This document shows positions 38,128-50,100 of a stretch of DNA of 64,000 bases, piece by piece. The notes under the pieces are model-generated. The model was not told where the DNA came from. It saw only the letters and a program-made list of their open reading frames with translations, and made no database searches. The stretch covers positions 2,795,001 through 2,859,000 of the forward strand of contig NC_092523.1 in NCBI RefSeq assembly GCF_037038585.1. Direction: 5' to 3'. A program made the position numbers and the translations under genes. The DNA is from Patagioenas fasciata (taxonomy: Eukaryota > Chordata > Aves > Columbiformes > Columbidae). Positions within the stretch are counted from its first letter, which is position 1. The number at the start of each line of letters is the position of its first letter.

Positions 38128-41100
38128 GTCGGTTGAGCAGGGTGCTCGCTTCTGATGGCCTTCCCGCAAGGGAATTACTGCTGGGGCTTTGTGCAGAGTC
38201 CCCCAGCACCAAAGTGGCTGCAAAAAAGGTCACTCCTGTAGTATTCTGTTCCCTCTCAAGACCTACTGACCCCCATGGTAATGGCATTTTGGGGAAAGCA
38301 ATCCTAAGAACCTCAGCCACCTCCTCCTTGTTTTTTAACCTGGTCTCCTGTTTTTTATGACATTTCCAGTATAACTTGAGATCTTTTGCGGGGGAAATGC
38401 ATGGTATGTTTAGCATTGGAGTATGCTAGCCAAGACCGTGAAAGCTGTGGATTTTACAGAAACGCTATAGGAAGCATGGACATTGAGGAAAAAACAAAAT
38501 GAACTTTAAAAAGTTACCCTCTTGGAGGCTCTCAAATGCACCAGTGTCTTTGGGTTAGTGAAGATTTGAGGCTGATGACAGCAAGTTGGAATTTAAAGTG
38601 TTCCCAGAGCTGGTATTTAGTAAGTTTGGGTTTTGACGTTTTTTAAGAGTCATCATAAAAGCGCGCCTCAGTGGCCATAACTCTTCCTTGTCAGGGTGGT
38701 GAGTATTTTATGCACCATGAAAATTAAAATGGGGAATAAACCAGAACCTTCCAGCCATGGGCTGCAAAATAGATTAATAAAACACTGCTGGCTGAAAGCT
38801 GAAAGGAAAGGTGCAGGGTGATAACACAGGCCAAAGGGCCAAGCAAAACAAAGAGGATGGAGACTATAATGCACAGGCTTGCCAGAAAGGGAACTGCTTC
38901 ATCAACTTCATGGAAAGCTTTTGGGCACCACGGTGGAGAGCATGGTAACATGAGCTGACTGGGGAAATGAGACCTCTGTGCTCTCCAGGATCCAACCTTT
39001 CCCATAGCTACCTGCCAGGTGAGCCCATACTTTCCATTGAAATGCAGCCTGGGGAAGTGGTGGCAATCCAGAGCCTCTATTCATCTTCACAGGCTGAGTT
39101 GCAAGCTTCATGGTCTGAAGCTTTGGACACGGTCAATCGGTGATGTGGTTGTGCAGGACAAGGGTGTCAGGAGGACTCCCAGCTCTGGGACCGCTGCTGG
39201 AAGAGCGGGAAGAAGATGGCAGGGAGTGCTGGGGACAGGTGTGGGTCTCCAGATGCTGAGCAGGAGATGGGTGCTGGATGGCCAGGCTGGGTGGGCTTCC
39301 TGCTTGGGACCTTCATCCTGGGGATGACTGTGAGAGGGCTGCTATCAGAGACTGCCAAGACTCTGCCCTACTCTCATCTGCTGTTATGTTCCATTTTTTT
39401 CAAGCACCGAGTTCACTTGCAATGCAGATTCACACTTCCAAACCTTTGATTTCCTTGCCTTAATTTCCCCAGGGAAATATATTTCATAATAGTCACATGT
39501 TTTAGAGTCCTTACACATGTTTAATTGACTGAGAAAGAAGCTGATCCACATGCTCCGTGTAGGGCTTTGTCTCTGTCATACATACCCAGGAGGCTGTAAA
39601 AAGCTTCCTAGAAGCCCTCTTATAAAATCAATTGTGGAAGTGTGTGCTCAGGGAATTTACAAAGCTTCCTATTTACTCAGCTTCTCTTGAGTGCGCCTGT
39701 GTTTAGCCACCTTCCCATTTGGAGACACAATAACATGATGACAACCCGATAACAATTCTCTGATAAGGTGCTATATCATCAGGACATAAAACTGCTACGC
39801 TGAACATACAAATGGTCCCCTCTCCAGTCAGTAACGATGCAAGATATTTCAATGAAGGTGTAAAGCTGCCTTGTAATGCACCTGTGGTAATGGCACAGGG
39901 CTGTGTACCCTGGGAGCTATTTCTTCCTGACCGCAGCTGGTGATCAGCATATGCCCCAAGCATGAAGTTTGATAGTCCTTTTATCCCAGCCAGTACATCT
40001 GCTGCTGTCCATATCCATCTAAATGTCTAATAAAAAAAAGAAGGAAAAAAAAAAGGTGATACTGAGCTGTTTGCTTCAATAATATTCTGTGGTATCTGTC
40101 AGGATGATGGGGCATTACAGACCATTGAGCGGAGGAAAGGAATGCACCCATTGAATAAAATTAACTTCCCAGCAAGTTAAAAATGAATAGGAGAAGTTTC
40201 TGCGGGAGCTGTGGGTCATTAGCTCTATGCTGAGTAAGAAAGGAGAAGGGGAGAGGCGTTAGTAAATATGAAGGTGTGTGTCTTGCCACACAAACAGCCC
40301 TGGCTGTGTCCTAGAAACAGGTGAGGTCCATCGACCCAGGGAGGGACATATAGGAAACAGCAAGGATACTGATGGAAGTCCCATGTATGTAGGGAGCTGG
40401 TGCTTTGAACTCTGCTCATGAGGGAGAACTCGTGTTACAGTCTGGTGTCTTCAGTGGCAATCCCTGTCAAGGGACCCAAGACTCAAGCTGTAGAGAATTG
40501 CAACTCAACAGTTCCCTAAGAGGCTGTCCTACTCCAAACCTGTGATGTATTTTTTAAAAAACAGTTACATCCTATTCCCTTCTCTAAGGTAAATGGATGC
40601 TCAGAGTCACAGGAACTGATGAATGACGAACATTCATCAGTTCCTGTGACTCTGAGCATCCATTTACTTACGGTCTTTAGAGCACACAACCCCTTGGACC
40701 CACCAAGCAAACCTGCAATGCATCTGTTGAACCTTGTACATCCTGGACATCCCTCAGGAACCTCAGTTGCCTTCTTACCAACTTCTCTTTTCTACCCAGG
40801 CATGAATGTACTGGAGAGTTCCCCCTATGAGCCGTTCATCAGAGGCTTTGATTACGTCCGTCTGGCATCCATCACTGCAGGTAGGTAGGTGGGCAGGTGG
40901 GAAGATGCTCCTACATTGAGTGGTCCAAACAGGGGGAACTGGCTGTGGGATCAAGCGCTATGGACAAGGCAGTCCTTTGTGGGCTCTTCACAAAGCATTG
41001 CTGAGGTCTTGCAATCATTTTTCCACTGAGCTGCTTATGATTCCTGTGCTAAACTGTTGGTAGAAGAACACAGGAAAAAAATCACTTGTGATTTTCATTC

Positions 41101-44100
41101 TTTGCCTTTTCCTGTCTGGTCTGTGAAGGGCTGGGACTGAGGGCTGTGGTAGGAAGGCCTCTTCCAGCGAGCCATCACAGGTGGGCTGATTCTCCATAGC
41201 AGGTGGATGACCTCTGCCATGCAGACACCTTGCTGCTTGGGTATCACTAGGTACAAGAATGTACATCCACATCAGTCACAGGGTCAAACACTGCAGGCGA
41301 AATGTCAATAACCCAGCCTCCTGCTTGATCCCAGCCACAGCCTTTAACCTCATGCCCTGAGGGCGACCTCAGGACTCAGACCCATGTTCTGATCTGCATC
41401 AAGTAATCCGCTTAATAACATGAGCAGAGCTGCCTGACACCTTTTAACCTCTCCAAGGACATGAACCCCTGCTCAGCAGTTAAAAGGTCAGTGTGGTGGC
41501 TCTTAAGCCATCCATCACCAACATCACAGCTGCCACCACAACCAGCATTCAGCTCTGCTTATGCACCACAGCCATGGGGAAGCTTTACCAACAGTGATTT
41601 TTTTACCAAACTACCCATCTGGGAGCAGGTAATAATAGAATCATAGAACAGTTTGTTTTGGAAGGGACCTTCCCAGCTCCCCCAGTGCCACCCCTGCCAT
41701 GAGCAGGGACATCTTCACCAGCTCAGGTTGCTCAGAGCCCCGTCCAGCCTGGCCTGGGATGTCTCCAGGGATGGTTCATCCACCACCTCTCTGCCCAACC
41801 TGGGCCAGGCTCTCACCACCCTCAGTGTAAAAAAACTTCTTCCTTGTGTCTCTGTCAGATGTGACAGCACAGCAATCCTGTTGCTGCTCTTCCCAAACCT
41901 GCACCTGACTTTGGGGTGGCATCCACAGCTGGATGCACCCAAGCATCAAGAGCAGCACAGCCCTGCAGCCAGTGGATGTCTGCAGTCCCTCAGATGGCAA
42001 GGCACTTGTTAGGTGAAAACATCCAGGAGCAAATTAACCCATCAGCCATCAACAATCTGAGCAGTGAGGGGAAGAGGGAGGGCTCTCCCTGACCTCACAT
42101 CTTCTTATTGACTCCACTTCACTGATTTGAGCATGGAAAGTGAAGCATGCACAAAGCCGTTTGCTGGGTCATGGCCTCCTTTGCTCGAGTTTTTCCTCTT
42201 TCACTGGAAGTCCTACAGGGCTCTCCAGAGCACGGCAAAATCCAGGGATGCGGATCTTTATGCATGGTTAACACATTGTCAGGTTTTTAAAGCAGGCTGA
42301 AACTGGTTGGGCAGCAAAGCGAATGGGAGCAGAGCAGCAGGGGTATGTACCAAAGGACTCAGCATCCATCTAGGGATGTGACATTTCTTGGTTTAGCCAT
42401 TTTTTTACTATTTATACTCATCAATGCCTTCTATAACACATCTTACAACCTGTCACCTCATGCTTGTCCAGAGCCCAGGATTATACAGTCAGCATTGCCA
42501 AAGGACCCCCTTTCAAATCTACCAAAAAAATAACTCCCAATAACTTGTTGAAACAGAAGACATTCCCATGACCTATGTCAGATCAACAGATGTTTTTAAC
42601 CCAATTTAAAAAATAAATAAAGAATACTCACTATTAAAGATGTACAAGTGGAATTACACCCCTCCACTCTAATTGTAGTGGCTATTTGAAAAAGCACATC
42701 CTTCATTGTTGTGTGGGAAGAGGAGAAAAGGGAGCGCGTTCCTTGTGGTTCATTAACTGAATGGGTAATGAAACCCTTCCAAGTAACAGTTTCCTACACT
42801 TTTCCTGGCAGCTCCCCAGCGTAAACTGTTGCTCTAAGAATATTGATCATTGGGCATTTTTAAAGGCAATTACCTACGTGGTAGGAACACACCGAGCAGC
42901 AGTTTCACCCGTCACAAAATAACTGCAAAAACTTGGAATTTTACTTCCAGTTCACTGCGAGCAGTTGGGACGTGAAGAAGGGAAAAATAAATGCTCGGAG
43001 AAGGAGAATCTGATAACGTCAGTGAAAATGAAGGAGGGCAGCCAGTTTTTAAGTGCTCAGAGAGACTGTCAACGTTTTTACATTTGTCAGCAGTGACTGG
43101 CTGGTTTTAACTCCAGGCCAAAGATAGGGCTTGACTCTGCCCTGGAAATTTATCATTCTGGGGATTTTTCTCTGTGAAAAATCCTCCTCTGCTCAGGAAA
43201 AAGTCCTTCTACTGTGCTTCAGGTCATGGGCTTTATTCAGAGAAGTGAAACACTGCTTCAAATTAATTTTCTCTCTCATGCTTGGTGGACCCTGATCTTA
43301 TCTCTCTCATCAGGCAGAGCCTAATTTCTCAACCAGCTCCTACCAGGGACTCTGTAGCATTTCCCCTCTCTATGAAAAGAGCCCCAACTATCTTTGAAGG
43401 AGCCATAGAATCAGTGTTATACAAGTATTTTTCGCTCTTACCTATTCCCCTGTTTGCAGAGGAGGTTGTTGGCATGTAAACTCATGGGACCCCTATTTGC
43501 CTGCCAAAGACAATGTGATTCTCATATGTCAGCAGTTTTTGCTTTATTATCCTGGATTTTTGTTCCCCTCTTCTTTAAGAGGGTGGAAATGCAGAGTGAT
43601 TTTACCAAAGGGGTGACCTTGCAAAGGCTGCGGTGAGAGACCTATGTGTGCTCATGTGTAGGTAGCATCAAGGTCCCAGGGCATAAGGTTGAATAGTAGC
43701 TCCAATCCCCATCCCATCAAGAAGATGGCCATACTGGGAAGGACTGTTCTGGATGGGGGAAGCCAGAGCACTGCTGGGGGGCTCTGAGATCCGGACAGCT
43801 CTCACTTAGTTGGGCAGATCCTGGGATGAACATAGTGCAGGTGCTGACAAAGCCCAACTTGACCCTCTGGAGGCCTAGGGAAACTCATTGCACAGGGTAG
43901 AGAGTCTGGAGTGAAAGGGTTGGTGAAGACCACCCATGTGTCAGGAAACCTGGCACAGCCACTGACAGTGTTTGATCTTAAACAAATTTTTTGAAAAGTA
44001 AGGTTCATTAGAAGAGATCCCATCATACTGGTGGATCCAGTCATGGCAATGAGTAGGTGTGCTTTCTAATGACTTCTGTCTTCCCAGGACTCAAGTTGAT

Positions 44101-47100
44101 TTATTTGTGTTGCTAAAGTGTTATGAGACACCCAGAGTAGAATAAAACTTCATTGCAGTAGATGTAGGAGGTTGGTGGAGCAGGCTCTGAGCTGTGAGGT
44201 TTGTTGTGTGTCCATGGCACCTCTTGGGAAACGTGAATAGGGAAAAGGGATTTGACCCTGCTGGGATGCAGAGAGCAAGTGTGAACTTCACCCTGGCCTT
44301 CCTAGAGGGGTATTTGGCATCGCTGAGGTGGCCATGGTGGTACATGAGGTGGTAGATGCCCCATCCCTGGAAACATTCAAGGCCAGGCTGGACAGGGCTC
44401 TGAGCAACTTGATCTAGGTGAAGATGTCCCTGCTCGTGGTAGGGGTTGGACTGGATGAGCTTTGAAGGTCCCTTCCAACCCAAACCATTCTATGATTCTA
44501 TGGATGGGAGCAGGACAGGGATGAAGGTCTGAGCACAGGGTGGTGAAGCTGGTGGGGAGGTCAGCGCAAAACCCCATCACCATCTTCCACCACCTTGCAG
44601 GGTCCGAGAATGAAGTGACTCAGGTGAACAGATGCCTGGATGCTGCCAAAGCCTGCAACGTGGATGAGATGTGCCAGCGGCTGCGGACGGAGTACGTCTC
44701 CTTCTGCATCCGCCGCCTGGCCCGGGCCGACACCTGCAACCGCTCCAAGTGCCACAAGGCTCTGCGCAAGTTCTTCGACCGCGTGCCACCAGAATACACC
44801 CATGAGCTGCTCTTCTGCCCCTGCGACGACACGGCCTGTGCCGAACGCCGGCGGCAGACCATCGTTCCTGCCTGCTCCTACGAGTCCAAGGAGAAGCCCA
44901 ACTGCCTGGCGCCTCTGGACTCCTGCCGGGAAAACTACGTCTGCAGGTAAGGTTTGCACAGCGGGGTGGCCAACATGGAGAGCTGTCCCTCAGACAAGCC
45001 TGGGGACCATGCACCAGTGACGGCCCTGTGCCCAGAGCCAACATGCTCATCTGAAGGGTCCTGTCTGGGGACACATATCCCACCACAACCCACTGATGGG
45101 CCATTGCCTGAGTGTCCCCTTCCTGTGACCCGTGTCCTTGTCTCATGCTTTATATGGAAGGTGTTAACAAATAGGAGAAGATTTGAAATGTTTGTGCTGG
45201 AGTTCTTTAGATCTTCTCTATGGGTTTTTGGCAAATGTGCTATGGAAATATTTCCAGAAAAGTGCAGGCTATGCAGGGATGTGGTGTGTGGTGCTTGCAG
45301 CCACTTCCACCAACCTGTCTCCTCACTGTCTGTCTTCCCTAGCCAAGAGCATCCTACAGGAGCACCCAAGGTATTCCAACAGTGACAGGCACATGTAGAT
45401 ACCCTAAAACCATGGCTTCATTTTTTTTTTTTAAATAAGAGAAATTAACCATATATATATAAAAAATATACCCTTCTGCTGCAAGGCTGGATGTTCTAGT
45501 GATTGCAATAGCAGGCTCAGGGTCACAGTTGTCACTCCAGATCTATCATGCAGTATGTGGCCAGGGTGGTTCATTTCTCTGTTTCTATTCAAACCCTGTG
45601 CATACACCCATCCACAGACCCATCCAAATGTGCACTCACAGACATACCGCTTGAGTGCTTTTCCACCCAGTTGTACTGTTTTTACCCGTCTATTTCTCGA
45701 AAAAAAAGTCTCCAGAAGTTAATCCACATACAGCTCTCAGGAGTGGATCCTATCTGTCAGTAAGAAATGAAAGACCCCAACATCAGCAGTACTGCACCAA
45801 ATGTGGTGGTCCCAGCCCAGTGTCTTGTGTGCAGCTGTGGCCATGAGTAGACACCTAGAGAAGAGCAGAACAATAAGTGCAGGACACATAGAATCACAGA
45901 ATAATTCGGGTTGGAGGGACCTTCCCAGCTCCCCCAGTGCCCCCCCTGCTATGAGCAGGGACATCTTCACCAGCTCAGGTTGCTCAGAGCCCCGTCCAGC
46001 CTGGCCTGGGATGTCTCCAGGGATGGTTCATCCACCACCTCTCTGCCCAATCTGGGCCAGGCTCTCACCACCCTCAGGGTCAACAATTTCTTCCTCATGT
46101 CCAGCCTGAATCTCCCTTCTTTAGTTTAAAACCATCGCCCCTTGTCCCATCGCAGCAGGCCTTGCTGAAAAGTCTGTCCCCATCTTTCTTATCGACTCCT
46201 TTTAAGTACAAAAAGGCTATAATAAGGTCTCCCCAGAACTTTCCCTTCTTCAGGCTGAAAATCTCCCAGTATTGTCCCAGTCCCTAATTATTGTAGGCTT
46301 TGGGACCCCCTGAGCTGACCTTCCAGCAGCCACCCCCTACTAGCACATCATCTTTAAATTACAATTTTTAAATTATGTCTTTTCACAAAGGGAGGTGAGA
46401 GGAGCCTCATCCTACTGAAAGGATGGACCAGTACTAATACCCTCACCCCTCTGCACCCCAGAAACATGGAATAAGGAGAACAATTGAGCAATACATCTGA
46501 AGATACCCAGGGAATCCAAAATAGAGGGGTGCTGCCCTCTCCATAACAAGACAAGCAGGCCCAGCAGGGAAGAAGAGGTTCAGAGGGTCTCCTGGTGTTG
46601 CTTCCCAGGAGGCAGGAAAACATTTCCTGCAAGCGGCACAGCTGTTAATTATCTGGTTCCTTGGTCTCTGAATATATAATATAAAACATCCTCTAGAGAC
46701 ACAGTGGGAGCAAGGGGTTGGCGTCTGACCCGGTCAAAGCTAGCAGTGCAGAAACCACAGGGAGAACCAGTAACAAATCATGGCACTTTAAAGAAATAGA
46801 GTAAAATACTCCAGGGTTAATCCTGCCCACGCTGCTTAGTCCTCCTGCAGCTTCTCCACAGCTGTAACCCCTTGAATTTCCCAGCTTGGAGGGCTGGGGT
46901 CTACTAACATGAATAATACAGAACCTGCAATCACTACCTCCCTTTCCTAAATAATGCAGCAAAAAATTTGGGCAAGAAGAGCTTTCCTGATCATGGCACA
47001 GGAGAAAGGGGTTTATATGGGACAAGTCATGGGAACAAAGAAAAGGATGGGGGAGGAGGAGACAAGTGGGCAGGAAAGTGCAAGTCGGAGTGCTGACAAT

Positions 47101-50100
47101 GACCAGGAGCACTGACAACATGTCTGGAAGAAAGAGGCTGGTTGGAAGGAGCAAAATGCTCAGTTTTTTTGAGATTACCCATGCAGAGCAAACATTTGAG
47201 ACGCCCAGTTCACACACTGCAGTTCTAGTGCTTGCTGGAGTTTCCTAAGCAGCTCAAATGCTATGTGAGATGTCTTCTTACCTGGCCATGGGACTCCTGT
47301 TTGGATGGATCTGAATCTCCAGTAGGTCCTGTGTCCTACCTGAAAGCCCTGTATAGGTGTCTTGGAAATCCTACAATGTCCAAACACCTATGAGCTAACA
47401 ACTGACTCTTCCCTAAAGAAATAGGTGGCAAATATCTGTTTGTCAGCATGATCTGCAAAGTTTATCCAACCAATCTAACAGGGGAGCCATACACCTCTTG
47501 CTCCAGAAGCTTCAGAAAGTCCAAACTTCTCCTAAGAATGAGTGCCTGAAGCAGAGGATGTAACAGCAGCTCTGATAGTGGGTAGAACATTTCATATCTG
47601 AGCCTTTGGGCATTTCTCTTAATCTTAGGATGACCTCAGCTACATTTAGAACGCAGCCTTTGAAGAGAGAGAAACTGGACCAGAGTGATTCTTTCAGCAA
47701 ATCAGTCCCAAAATGAAGGCTTAGGTCCTTGGGGAGGTTATTACCCAAGAGTCAGATAGTGGCAATGCAGAATGAATTCCCTCGCTGCCTGCAGCAGCTC
47801 TTTCCTTGAAAACCAGCTTCACACACCAGAAAACAAATATTTCTTCCAAGATTGCACCATTGTTGCAGTCCCAGAGGAAGCCTGTAAAACATTAGCTACA
47901 GCACCTATTCATGTGTCATCTCAAATTCACTTCGGGGTTTGTTGCGGGGGGCAGGAGAGTGTAAAATGATATGAATTCAAACTGGATTAGCAACACCTAC
48001 TGCAGCAAAGGATTTTGCAAATGCCTTGCCTTCTGTAAACATGACCAGCGTGCTATTATCTGTGCTAGTGTGTCCCGTTTTGTGCTCTCGTTCCATCAGG
48101 TCACGCTATGCGGAGTTCCAGTTTAATTGCCAGCCGTCCCTGCAGTCTGCGAGCGGCTGCCGGAGGGAAAGTTACGCTGCCTGTCTGCTGGCGTACACGG
48201 GCATCATCGGTGAGACGCTGTGTCACAGAATCATAGGGCAGTTTGGGTTGAAGGGACCTTCCCAGCTCCCCCAGTGCCACCCCTGCCATGAGCAGGGACA
48301 TCTTCACCAGCTCAGGTTGCTCAGAGCCCCGTCCAGCCTGGCCTGGGATGTCTCCAGGGATGGTTCATCCACCACCTCTCTGCCCAACCTGGGCCAGGCT
48401 CTCATCACCCTCAGGGACAACAATTTCTTCCTCATGTCCAGCCTGAATCTCCCCTCTTTTAGTTTAAAACCATCACCCCTTGTCCTATCGCAACAGGCAC
48501 TGCTGAAAAGTCTGTCCCCATCTTTCTTATTGTCCACTTTTAAGTACAGAAAGGCCACGCTAAGGTCTCCCCAGAGCTTCTCTTCTCCAGCTGAACACCC
48601 CAACTCTCTCAGTCTCTCAGGTGGAAATAGATGGCCCATCCCAGGGCATCTGCTCTGTCAGGGGTTCCCTAATGCCATCATCAGTGATGCCACTGGAAAT
48701 CACTGTCTGTTGCCATCTTGCTGACTTCAGAGGCTGTGAGATCGGGTGTTCAGGGACCCAGATGGCACCTGTTCGTAAAAGCACAACCAGAGTCCAAAGA
48801 CAATTCACAGTGGCCACAGGACTTGGTCCATCGTGATGGATGGGATAGATGGGCAATTTTTTTGGTCAAGATTTCCTTCTGGTTTAATCTTTCTTTTGTT
48901 GTCTCTGACCATTCTGGAGACCGAGCTTTGCTTTTTCAACAACAGTGTGGAAAACTTTACACACATTCACATAGAGGGTTTGAATGTTATTAGGGAATTT
49001 AAGTTCCCAGGAGCCTCCCATTCCTGGGACATTTTAATTGATTGATGGCTTTACTGGTGGGCTGAGCGAAAGGGCTGCAGCTGCTCCTCTTCTCCTCCCT
49101 GGAAGCAAAATAGACTTGTGACACCAGTGTTTGAAGGGTTTTCTCATCCTGCCATCATGGGGGGCTCAGCTGAGACTGTAAGAGCAAACCCAAGAGAGGA
49201 GCAAAGGGAGAAATCATTGTCCCTTGTGAAGTACCAGCTTTGTGGTTAACCTTTCTCCATCTTTCTCGGCAGGCAGTCCCATCACACCCAACTACATCGA
49301 CAACTCAACTTCCAACATCGCTCCCTGGTGCACGTGCAATGCCAGCGGGAACCGGCAGGAAGAGTGTGAGAGCTTTCTGCATCTCTTCACCGACAATATC
49401 TGTCTCCGTAAGTATCACCTGGCACGTTCTGCTCTGGCAGAATTGCCCTCAAGCTGGTGAGGCTTCTTGTGAGTGAGGGTATGAAGATGCCCTGGTCTTC
49501 AGGAGTCTGTAGGTGTCCAGCTCTGAATCCTTTCAGTCATGCATTTGGGTGATGCAGCCAAAAGAGGCTGAAGAAGGGATACATATGCTTTGTTTTTTGA
49601 AATATTGCCCTGACAACATTTTCTTCCATCTCTTTACCGTGCAAAGAAAATGCCATTCTGGCCTTTGGCAATGGGACCTACCTGAACGCAGCCGTGGCCC
49701 CATCTATCCCCCCCACCACACAGATGTACAAGCAGGAGCGAAACGCCAACAGAGCCGTGGCGACCCTCAGAGAGAACATCTTCGAGCACCTCCAGCCCAC
49801 CAAGGTAGGAGAGGGTTGACTTGGCCCTAAGAGGTGCTTGGTGGTGTCTACACCTCCTCCAGCCCTCCTCAACTCCCCTCCCTCTTCCATCTGTGTCATT
49901 TCAACTATGTCCAGACATCCAACCTCCCCTCCACCTCCTACAGTTCCTGATTCACCCTTTTCTTCATTCTCCATTTCATTCTTTTCTTTGGGAATTTCCC
50001 TTAATCTTAGGATGACCTCAGCTACATTTAGAAAGCAGCCTTTGAAGAGAGAGAAACTGGACCAGAGTGATTCTTTCAGCAAATCAGTCCCAAAATGAAG

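Larger units (their letters stand above)
40881..44600 (+). other. GFRA4: GFRA4 intron 3
   Basis: GT-AG intron holding two CR1 fragments (41636-41855 antisense, 44338-44502 sense). Otherwise no supported feature. Confidence 0.9.
44947..48099 (+). other. GFRA4: GFRA4 intron 4
   Basis: GT-AG intron containing an antisense CR1 (45888-46330) and one copy of a 157-bp duplicated element (47604-47760). Confidence 0.9.

Noticed and set aside
37575..38360. 261-codon continuous frame through GFRA4 exon 2
   Set aside because: The frame extends through an upstream CR1 and past a good GT donor. Only 37849-38127 is the exon.
44561..45146. Long antisense frames over GFRA4 exon 4
   Set aside because: They are shadows caused by the GC-rich coding exon. 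The + strand frame has clear homology and splice sites.
48026..48724. 232-codon continuous frame through GFRA4 exon 5
   Set aside because: It is exon 5 followed by antisense CR1 translation. The donor at 48210 is intact and the next exon joins in frame.
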